Source: Candidatus Hydrogenedentota bacterium
GTDB taxonomy: Bacteria; Hydrogenedentota; Hydrogenedentia; Hydrogenedentales; CAITNO01
NCBI GenBank assembly: GCA_023145975.1
Contig: JAGLCZ010000188.1
Location: 1 to 7,563 of the forward strand
Direction: 5' to 3'
Length of the DNA: 7,563 nucleotides
In this document: positions 1 through 5,549 of the stretch, piece after piece
How the letters are laid out: each line of letters starts with the position of its first letter
Position numbering within the stretch: position 1 is the stretch's first letter
Made by a program: the position numbers and the translations under genes
The notes under the pieces: model-generated
What the model was told of the DNA's origin: nothing
Database searches by the model: none
Seen by the model: only the letters and a program-made list of their open reading frames with translations

Positions 1-414
1 CGTTCTGCCATCCAAATGGCGACCCGAGATATTGAAGATGCTATCCGCAGAGGAAAAGAAGAAGAACGGTGGACGAAAATAAAAGCACTTTGCATGACAT
101 ATTCCGCGCTTCAGCCAGGAAACGAGCGTTACGCAAGCCTCTTAGAACATGCAACCATGATGAGAAATAAACCCAAAGTAACCGTTGAAGGCTTCCTGGA
201 ACTCGATGGGGAGCTGTATGCATTCCTGGAACTGTTCGATCCCAAAACGGGCGAAACACTTCGGTATCGACGGCGGGAAGGGGAAGAATTCCATGATGTC
301 ATGCGTGTCGTACGCATTATAGGAAATCAACAATCTGTCGAAGTAGAATATTTGCCCGCGCGCTTCTTATGGACTATCCCCGGTCCCCGTGAAAGATCTA
401 AAAACAAAAAATAA
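1..414 (+). CDS. Hypothetical protein, 5'-partial, small beta-rich C-terminal domain
   Basis: I do not recognise this gene. The reading frame is open from the first base of the window, and the first ATG (position 16) has no Shine-Dalgarno sequence in the 15 bases before it. I therefore treat it as the 3' end of a longer gene; 137 residues are visible. Counted from the ATG, residues about 1-50 are charged and look helical. Residues about 53-125 alternate hydrophobic and charged residues in short strands, with VTVEGFLELDGELYAF, a DPKTGET turn, REGEEF, then RVVRIIGN and VEVEYLP. This pattern (strand, turn, glycine-containing loop, then V-x-x-I and V-x-V-E-Y strands) loosely recalls the small periplasmic domains of PilP or GspC in pilus and type II secretion systems. 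That resemblance is at pattern level only. The tail is basic (RERSKNKK). No membrane segment is visible in this part. The next gene starts 107 bp downstream on the same strand. Confidence 0.6.
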   Translation, partial: RSAIQMATRDIEDAIRRGKEEERWTKIKALCMTYSALQPGNERYASLLEHATMMRNKPKVTVEGFLELDGELYAFLELFDPKTGETLRYRRREGEEFHDVMRVVRIIGNQQSVEVEYLPARFLWTIPGPRERSKNKK

Positions 415-448
415 TCAGATACGCATCACATCAGAATTTCCTCTATAT

Positions 449-494
449 TCACGAAGAAAAAATCTGCACGGTAGACGGACTGTGCTCTTCGTGA
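449..494 (+). repeat. Inverted repeat in leader of the GT-C/TPR gene
   Basis: The 8-base arms TCACGAAG (449-456) and CTTCGTGA (487-494) are exact reverse complements 30 bases apart. Inside them a second pair, GCAC (466-469) and GTGC (482-485), could extend a stem. The structure ends 27 bases before the GTG start at 522 and has no following T-run, so it is not a terminator. It could be a leader hairpin or chance. Confidence 0.3.
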
Positions 495-521
495 AGCAAT
501 TTACGAAAGAGCAAAATATCC

Positions 522-2246
522 GTGTCAGAATCCCGTTTTAACTGGACAATAGCCCTGCTCCTGCTGCTTGCCTGTAGCCTCGCCTACATAAATACACTGG
601 ACGGCGAATGGGTGTGGGATGATTCCTCTTCTGTACTGCTACACAAACACGTCCAACAGCCTGGAAAAACCTTTCTACTGTTCTCGGAAGATCAACATGC
701 TTTTGGGCGGGGACAAGGTAATTTCTATCGTCCTCTTGTTGCAAGCTCTTTCATGCTGGATTACTATTTTTCCGGTGGACCAAGCCCTGATGACTATGCA
801 GCACAAACTCTCCCTGAAATATCCCCCTTTCTCTTTCATCTTTCCAATATATTCTGGCATTTGTCAGCGGCACTGCTATTACTCCTATTATTGCACTTTC
901 TGAAGGCACCCCGCTTTGTAAGAGGGGTTACCCCGCTACTCTTTGTTGTCCATCCGCTGCATACCGAGGCCGTGGCCTACATCAGTGGACGAGCAGACAT
1001 GATGTCCGCTGCCGCTATCTTTGCCGCCTTGTGTTTTTCTGTTACTGCAATACAACACAAACGTCCTGTAGGGGGAACCATTGGTGCTGTACTCTGCTTT
1101 ATTGCCGGCTTATTAAGTAAAGAATCCACTTTGATTTATCCAATTCTACTTGGAATTATATTTCTAACTGTACGCACTAAAAGGAACACTCTTGAAAAGA
1201 CAGCAATACAAGAAGAGAAAATACCGTTCTATCTTCGTTTTGCACCACTCCTTTCTGCAGCTTCTGTTCTGGTACTTTACCTGCTTCTGCGTTCTACTGT
1301 TCTGAATTTTGCCAACGGTTCAACCGTTGATGCTTCTCCATTGCCACACCGCTTATTTGAAACAATGCAATCCCTGGGATTATATGCAAAAATGCTATTC
1401 TTTCCCATTGGACTTCATATGGAACGTTCCCTGGACGGTGTCCCTTCTGTCTACGCTCTTTTCGGCATCCTTTTCCTGCTCTCTCTTATTGCAGGCATTG
1501 CTCTTTCCTGGTATTCAGGTCGCAAACGTATTGCCGCTGGATTTGCCTGGTTCCTGGCATCGTGGTTACCCATTTCCGGTATATTCCCCCTGAATGCTCC
1601 CCTGGCAGAACACTGGATGTACGTGCCCATGGCAGGTTTCTGGTGGGCCTTTCTGGAAATAATCTGGGAATTGTGCAAAGATACCCGCCGCATTAAAATC
1701 GCTTATACCATATCCTTAATTCTCTGTATCCTTTTTATAGCGATGACAGCACAACGTAATCGTGAATGGCATGATAACGAAACCCTGTTTCGCGCCACAT
1801 TACGTGAAAATCCCAATACGATACGGGTGCATTATAATCTTGCTGTAACCTACGACAATATTCAAAGAAATTACGCAGGTGCACGCCGGCATTATGAATA
1901 CTATATTAAGTTACGCGACCATGAACGCGCTGCAGCCGGGGTAGACCGAGGCACATTTACCAGTGACGACATTGAAGTACGCATGTCACTGGGTCGACTA
2001 TTGCTGCAATCAGGAGAATACCTGGCGGCGTTCAATACACTCGCGCCGCTGAAGCAACTGGCGAAAATTGAAGCATGGCGTCCCACGGCAGCACTGGCCG
2101 CTCTCCAAACGGGTCAAGCGCTTCTAGCGCTGGGCGATATTGGGCAGGCACACCATTATTTCCAGGAAGCCGTAACTATCGATCCTAATCTTGCCACAGA
2201 AGTTGAACTCCAACTCAGCGGGCAGCCCTTTGGCGATAACTTTTAG
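522..2246 (+). CDS. TMTC-like GT-C membrane glycosyltransferase with C-terminal TPRs
   Basis: This 574-aa protein has about 11-12 hydrophobic segments up to residue ~411, then a soluble C-terminus (~415-570) with TPR-like helical pairs, including around HYNLAVTYDNIQ (437-448) and GQALLALGDIGQAHHYF (531-547). Family marks seen are the first-loop WVWDD (acidic pair 33-34), NFYRPL (67-72), HPLHTEAVAYISGRAD (144-159), the KE pair at 200-201 and EHWMYVPM (363-370). These match the TMTC/DUF1736-type proteins of the GT-C fold, whose animal members transfer mannose from a lipid carrier to protein Ser/Thr. The predicted role is therefore glycosyl transfer from a polyprenyl-phosphate sugar on the outer face of the cytoplasmic membrane. 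Substrate and sugar are unknown. The start must be GTG 522, because an in-frame TGA lies at 492-494. A purine run GAAAGAG (505-511) sits 10 bases upstream. The gene converges with the propeller gene downstream. The family call is confident; enzymatic activity is inferred. Confidence 0.85.
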   Translation: MSESRFNWTIALLLLLACSLAYINTLDGEWVWDDSSSVLLHKHVQQPGKTFLLFSEDQHAFGRGQGNFYRPLVASSFMLDYYFSGGPSPDDYAAQTLPEISPFLFHLSNIFWHLSAALLLLLLLHFLKAPRFVRGVTPLLFVVHPLHTEAVAYISGRADMMSAAAIFAALCFSVTAIQHKRPVGGTIGAVLCFIAGLLSKESTLIYPILLGIIFLTVRTKRNTLEKTAIQEEKIPFYLRFAPLLSAASVLVLYLLLRSTVLNFANGSTVDASPLPHRLFETMQSLGLYAKMLFFPIGLHMERSLDGVPSVYALFGILFLLSLIAGIALSWYSGRKRIAAGFAWFLASWLPISGIFPLNAPLAEHWMYVPMAGFWWAFLEIIWELCKDTRRIKIAYTISLILCILFIAMTAQRNREWHDNETLFRATLRENPNTIRVHYNLAVTYDNIQRNYAGARRHYEYYIKLRDHERAAAGVDRGTFTSDDIEVRMSLGRLLLQSGEYLAAFNTLAPLKQLAKIEAWRPTAALAALQTGQALLALGDIGQAHHYFQEAVTIDPNLATEVELQLSGQPFGDNF

Positions 2247-2357
2247 TTATGAACCCAATCCCATATTTATAAAAAAGAGACTATAATACCATCTAATACT
2301 CCTGCTTCTCCTGCCGATCAATAGGGAGCATATACTTTTGACGTATAAAAACAAATA

Positions 2358-3713
2358 TTAATAAAGCGTAACATTTAAACCGGTCCCTAACGCTACCGAC
2401 TCTGCCATTGCCTTTCCTGATTTATTTTTATAAATGAGTACATGAGTCGGCAATACCAACAGGATATCCTGGATACCATTGCCATTCATATCAGCCAATA
2501 AAACGCTCCTCTTTGCATTTCCTGCCGCTGCCAATACCCCTTTCGGCACACTCAGAGTTGCCAGGCAAATTCCTTTTGCATCATAAAGTGCCCGTGAATG
2601 AGCCACAACAATCTCTGCAATACCATCACCGGTCCAGTCGAGTAATTTGTGGTGACGACTGTAATCTGTAATAAGTTCTCCAAGTTTGTTACCCGCTCCA
2701 TCGAACAGCCAAATTGGACTCTGCCCTTTGGGTTGATGATCAATATCTACAAGGATCTGCATTCCATGTTGCTCTGCAGTAAGTTTTCCGATATTGATTG
2801 ATTCAAAATGGTAGCCCGTTACTTCCCATATAGTTTTTCCGTTACCATCTGCCACTGCGATGGCGTTCGCACCACAAAAAGTAAGTGCAATCCGCCAATC
2901 TTTCAATTTGTTGCCATATTCAAGTATACGTGCACAATCCAAATGACCTCGATCCATCTCAATACGTTCTGAATCATAAACCCAACGTACTGTACCATCA
3001 CAATTGAGTAACGCATATCCCGCGATAATTTCATCGCGACCATCGTGATCCAGATCGATGGGCCGCGGCTGATGCGCTGTGCGATATCCACCGGGTTCCT
3101 TTACTGCCCACAGCAATACCCCATTTTGATCATATGCCCAAATTTGATTGTAACGATTTTTCACCAGCACATCGGTAGGACGCCCCTTTCCCGCAAGATC
3201 GCAGAACACAATACAATCTGTCGCATCCTTCTCGATAGGTATGCGACGTTTTTCCACTCCCGTTCGTCCATCCAGCTCCACGATGGCACCTGCCTCACAC
3301 ACAGTAACATCTATTTGACCATTTTCATCCCAATCATGTGCCTGACACGCTACATCATGGTGCCAAGTCTTACGTCCAATATCCGGCTTTCCCCAGTGCC
3401 AAAGCAGCCGTCCGTCCAGCTTATGCACAGCAACAGCACTTGTATAATGGACATCCCCTTCATTAAAATTTTCGGCGGAAATAATTTCAGGAACCCCGTC
3501 CCCGGTAAGATCGGCAGCAACTACCCACTGTCCTCCATAAGCGGGATCCAAAGGAATAACACACCATGGCATAATCACTGGCACCTTGTCATGAACCTCT
3601 TTGGTATCATCAACCAAAAACTGCGGAGAGCCCTCTTTCGGTACAGAGAACACATCCGTACTAAAGAAAATCTCCACGCAGAACAATACAATGGCTAAAA
3701 CGAAATATCTCAT
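2358..3713 (-). CDS. Secreted FG-GAP/VCBS-type beta-propeller protein
   Basis: Starting at ATG 3713, the protein has 451 residues. Residues 1-23 form a signal peptide: MRYF, a hydrophobic core, then STDVFS before VPKEG. The rest has repeated strand units, each with an Asp/Gly-rich loop typical of FG-GAP/VCBS propeller blades: DLTGDGVPE (68-76), DWDENGQID (127-135), DLAGKGRPTD (172-181), DLDHDGRDE (220-228), DWTGDGIAE (359-367) and DMNGNGIQD (408-416). Such loops commonly bind calcium. Strands such as QIWAYDQNGVLLW (190-202) recall the propeller of PL11 rhamnogalacturonan lyases and related secreted proteins, but I cannot identify a catalytic site. The role is probably extracytoplasmic binding of polysaccharide or protein, possibly enzymatic. 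An upstream in-frame ATG at 3731 would add six residues (MTGDKI) but lacks a good ribosome site, while AGGAGA sits 7 bases before 3713. The gene stands alone on this strand. Confidence 0.8.
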   Translation of the reverse strand: MRYFVLAIVLFCVEIFFSTDVFSVPKEGSPQFLVDDTKEVHDKVPVIMPWCVIPLDPAYGGQWVVAADLTGDGVPEIISAENFNEGDVHYTSAVAVHKLDGRLLWHWGKPDIGRKTWHHDVACQAHDWDENGQIDVTVCEAGAIVELDGRTGVEKRRIPIEKDATDCIVFCDLAGKGRPTDVLVKNRYNQIWAYDQNGVLLWAVKEPGGYRTAHQPRPIDLDHDGRDEIIAGYALLNCDGTVRWVYDSERIEMDRGHLDCARILEYGNKLKDWRIALTFCGANAIAVADGNGKTIWEVTGYHFESINIGKLTAEQHGMQILVDIDHQPKGQSPIWLFDGAGNKLGELITDYSRHHKLLDWTGDGIAEIVVAHSRALYDAKGICLATLSVPKGVLAAAGNAKRSVLLADMNGNGIQDILLVLPTHVLIYKNKSGKAMAESVALGTGLNVTLY

Positions 3714-3720
3714 GATTTTA

Positions 3721-3726
3721 TCTCCT
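3721..3726 (-). promoter_or_regulatory. Ribosome binding site deciding the propeller gene start
   Basis: Read on the minus strand, AGGAGA lies 7 bases upstream of the ATG at 3713. It falls inside the alternative six-codon extension that would begin at 3731, and nothing comparable precedes 3731. The 3713 start also gives a tidier signal peptide, with a short n-region going straight into the hydrophobic core. Confidence 0.75.
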
Positions 3727-3766
3727 GTCATATTTGCTTCGAAATCTTTTTTTCAGTTTCTTGTTC

Positions 3767-3795
3767 ATTGTAACACCGCAAAACTCATATTTAAA
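3767..3795 (-). promoter_or_regulatory. Candidate sigma70-type promoter for the propeller gene
   Basis: On the minus strand, TTTAAA (3795-3790, four of six to TTGACA) is followed after 17 bases by TACAAT (3772-3767, five of six to TATAAT). Transcription would begin near 3760 and give a leader of roughly 45 bases. Position and spacing are right, but the region is AT-rich and such matches also arise by chance. Confidence 0.35.
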
Positions 3796-3802
3796 CACTT
3801 AT

Positions 3803-3832
3803 ATGAAATCGCAATCACTTTTTCTTTATACT
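3803..3832 (+). promoter_or_regulatory. Candidate sigma70-type promoter for glgC
   Basis: ATGAAA (3803-3808, four of six to TTGACA) is followed after 18 bases by TATACT (3827-3832, five of six to TATAAT). A start near 3839 would give a glgC leader of about 110 bases, placing the paired dyad repeats at 3843 and 3896 within or just after the initially transcribed region. This is a match by eye only. Confidence 0.3.
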
Positions 3833-3842
3833 GTTAGTTCTG

Positions 3843-3908
3843 AAGTGCAAAACTTAAGTGAAAACAGAATTCATCTGTACATCCGTCGAAAACCAAAGTG
3901 CAGAACTT
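3843..3908 (+). repeat. Paired dyad repeats AAGTGCRRAACTT-like upstream of glgC
   Basis: AAGTGCAAAACTT (3843-3855) and AAGTGCAGAACTT (3896-3908) agree at 12 of 13 positions. Each is itself a dyad, with arms AAGT and ACTT around five bases. Their start-to-start distance is 53 bp, about five helical turns, so a protein bound at each would lie on the same DNA face. Between them sits another inverted repeat, ACAGA/TCTGT (3864-3868 and 3874-3878). The arrangement resembles paired operator sites for glgC. No regulator gene is present in the window, and the function is inferred. Confidence 0.4.
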
Positions 3909-3914
3909 TTCTGC
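3900..3914 (+). repeat. 15-bp perfect dyad in glgC leader
   Basis: GCAGAA (3900-3905) and TTCTGC (3909-3914) are exact reverse complements around a 3-base centre, 34 bases before the glgC ATG. It overlaps the second copy of the AAGTGC repeat. It could be a small leader hairpin or a binding site. The run after it, CTCTAAAAAC, has no T-tract, so it is not a terminator. Confidence 0.3.
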
Positions 3915-3948
3915 TCTAAAAACAACCTGATGTTGGAAAGATTCGCAT

Positions 3949-5259
3949 ATGAAAAGAAATGGTCGCCTTCCAGATCGCGCAACCATGAAAAAAGTCGGTG
4001 CAATTATTTTAGGCGGGGGGCGCGGAACACGCCTGTATCCACTTACTGCAGTACGTTCAAAACCCGCAGTACCCCTATGCGGTCGTTATCGTCTTGTAGA
4101 TATTCCATTGAGTAACTGCATCAATTCAGGGATTAACCGTATCAGCGTACTGACGCAGTTCAACAGCCGCTCCCTGAACCGGCATATCAACAGTGCGTAC
4201 CGCTTTGATTCTTTCAGCGGCGGCGAAGTGGAAATACTTGCTGCGGAACAAACCAATGAAACAGGCGACTGGTTTCAAGGCACCGCAGATGCAGTTCGTA
4301 AGCAGTTACTCCATATCCAGCAACAGGGCGTAGACCACTTCCTAATTCTCTCCGGCGATCAACTTTATCGTATGGACTATCGCAATCTACTGCAAACCCA
4401 TCTGGAGAAAGATGCCGATATCACCGTTGCCGCATTACCCGTTAATCGGGAGGATGCGTCCGGATTCGGAATCATGAAAGTAAATGCGCGATGCGACATA
4501 CGCAGATTTATTGAAAAACCAAGCGATCCCGCTGTTTTAGATTCATTGATAACCCCCCAACCCGTTTTTGACCATTTTGGGTTACAGGCCGACGGCAAAG
4601 ATTTCCTGGCATCCATGGGCATCTACGCCTTTAAGGCAGAAGTTCTTGAAAAACTGCTGTCTCAAAATCCTGACTGGATTGATTTTGGAAAAGAACTAAT
4701 CCCCAATTCCCTGAAAAGCCATAAAGTAGCGGCACATATGTTTTATGGTTTCTGGGAAGATATCGGTACAGTACGTTCCTATTTTAATGTCAGTATGGAG
4801 ATGACTTCTGCCAATCCACCCTTTAAATTTAACGACCCGAACAAAATGATTTACACCCATAAACGGGTCTTGCCGGGAGTTCGTATCACGAATGCTTCCA
4901 TTAAAAATGCCATTATCTGCAGCGGCACGATTATAAACAAAGCAACTATTACAGATGCTATCATCGGCATTCGCAGCATCATTTCCACAGGAGCAACTAT
5001 TAAAAAAAGTATCATTCTAGGTGCTGACTACTTTGAAGATTCTCAGTCTGATAATGCCCACCCAATTGGAATTGGGAAAAATACACACATCGACCACGCA
5101 ATCATCGACCATAATGCACGCATCGGAAAAAATGTTATTATAAAAGGATCTAAAAGATTAAAGGATTACGATGGTGAGGGTTATGCCATCCGTGACGGCA
5201 TTATTGTTGTATTCAAAGATGCCATAATCCCAAGCGGGATGAAAATTGGTGCTGTCTAA
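3949..5259 (+). CDS. glgC: Glucose-1-phosphate adenylyltransferase (ADP-glucose pyrophosphorylase)
   Basis: GlgC makes ADP-glucose from ATP and glucose-1-phosphate, the committed step of bacterial glycogen synthesis, in the cytoplasm. The 436-residue length fits the family. The N-terminal nucleotidyltransferase domain (~14-285) has GGGRGTRLYPLT (22-33), RSKPAVPL (37-43), the DIPLSNCINSGI segment, WFQGTADAVR (108-117), SGDQLYRMDY (135-144, catalytic Asp137), IEKP with sugar-phosphate Lys190, FGKEL (246-250) and WEDIGT (269-274). The C-terminal half (~310-430) is a left-handed beta-helix of isoleucine-rich hexad turns. Wording throughout follows the plant/cyanobacterial type rather than the E. 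coli type. The position matching E. coli fructose-bisphosphate Lys39 is Val. Lys423 in VVFKDA matches one plant/cyanobacterial activator lysine, while His388 replaces the other (IIDHNARIG instead of IIDKNARIG). GGAAAG lies 8 bases before ATG 3949. The internal ATG 3985 gives the more usual MKKVGAIIL start but lacks a ribosome site. Confidence 0.96.
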   Translation: MKRNGRLPDRATMKKVGAIILGGGRGTRLYPLTAVRSKPAVPLCGRYRLVDIPLSNCINSGINRISVLTQFNSRSLNRHINSAYRFDSFSGGEVEILAAEQTNETGDWFQGTADAVRKQLLHIQQQGVDHFLILSGDQLYRMDYRNLLQTHLEKDADITVAALPVNREDASGFGIMKVNARCDIRRFIEKPSDPAVLDSLITPQPVFDHFGLQADGKDFLASMGIYAFKAEVLEKLLSQNPDWIDFGKELIPNSLKSHKVAAHMFYGFWEDIGTVRSYFNVSMEMTSANPPFKFNDPNKMIYTHKRVLPGVRITNASIKNAIICSGTIINKATITDAIIGIRSIISTGATIKKSIILGADYFEDSQSDNAHPIGIGKNTHIDHAIIDHNARIGKNVIIKGSKRLKDYDGEGYAIRDGIIVVFKDAIIPSGMKIGAV

Positions 5260-5280
5260 CTTGAAATTATCAGCCCCTAA

Positions 5281-5325
5281 TTGGTACAGTCTATGCTTAC
5301 AGTTTAGGTAAGCAGTTTATACCAA
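5281..5325 (+). repeat. Nested inverted repeat / leader stem-loop before the 48-aa gene
   Basis: The outer arms TTGGTA (5281-5286) and TACCAA (5320-5325) enclose a perfect inner 7-bp stem, TGCTTAC (5294-5300) with GTAAGCA (5308-5314), around a 7-base loop AGTTTAG. The structure ends two bases before the AGGAGG ribosome site of the next gene. It has no T-run, so it does not look like a terminator for glgC. It may be a processing site, a translational control element or an operator. Confidence 0.45.
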
Positions 5326-5340
5326 ACAGGAGGCAATGTC

Positions 5341-5487
5341 ATGCAAACGTCACTTATCATCGAGTCAAATGGTTCAGGAAAAGAAAAGCTAGAGGAGTTG
5401 TTAGAGAATGGATGGCTGGTAACATCTGTTACGGCAAACCATAGTAAGAGTTATAACGACTTCCTCATCATCCTGGCGAAAGGCTAA
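5341..5487 (+). CDS. Small 48-aa protein, DUF4177-like pattern
   Basis: This short gene encodes 48 residues. It has an ATG with a perfect AGGAGG (5328-5333) 7 bases upstream, the strongest ribosome site in the window, and ends at TAA. The protein begins MQTSLIIESNGSGKEKLEEL and continues LLENGWLVTSVTANHSKSYN then DFLIILAKG. This reads as strand, helix, strand, strand: a short N-terminal strand, an amphipathic helix (~14-24), the GWLVTSVT strand (25-32) and a final FLIIL strand (42-46). The helix-GW-x-V-x-S-V-T...-L-x-x-I-L-x-K pattern is common in tiny uncharacterised proteins such as DUF4177-type families, which have no firm function. It lies between glgC (81 bp upstream) and the cyclophilin (62 bp downstream), all on one strand, so co-transcription is likely. 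There is no signal peptide or membrane segment, so it is probably cytoplasmic. Family membership is by pattern only. Confidence 0.75.
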   Translation: MQTSLIIESNGSGKEKLEELLENGWLVTSVTANHSKSYNDFLIILAKG

Positions 5488-5549
5488 TTGAATTGTTTGA
5501 CCGTTATGTTATACGGTATGAAGGCGTGTAGAAAAAAAAGGAAACTACA

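Noticed and set aside
2282..2287. Perfect TATAAT box on the plus strand
   Set aside because: There is no -35 match at a suitable distance and no plus-strand gene downstream. It would only drive antisense RNA across the propeller gene.
2247..2357. Possible bidirectional terminator between the converging genes
   Set aside because: Only a 5-bp stem (TATAC 2331-2335 with GTATA 2343-2347) and scattered A/T runs are visible. No GC-rich stem with a T-tract serves either strand.
3045..3698. 217-codon open frame on the plus strand
   Set aside because: It lies wholly antisense to the propeller gene. The translation has no domain pattern and a composition typical of a shadow frame, and the minus-strand frame has a signal peptide, six propeller loops and a good ribosome site.
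3601..4115. Short plus-strand frames at 3601-3837, 3734-3919 and 3858-4115
   Set aside because: They overlap the propeller gene start, the divergent regulatory region and glgC in other frames, have no convincing ribosome sites, and read as low-complexity translation of AT-rich DNA.
5488..5522. Possible promoter before the cyclophilin gene (TTGAAT 5488-5493 with TATACG 5510-5515, or TTGACC 5497-5502 with TATGAA 5517-5522)
   Set aside because: The first pair matches only four of six at each box. The second has a better -35 but a 14-base spacer. An operon with the upstream genes explains expression just as well.
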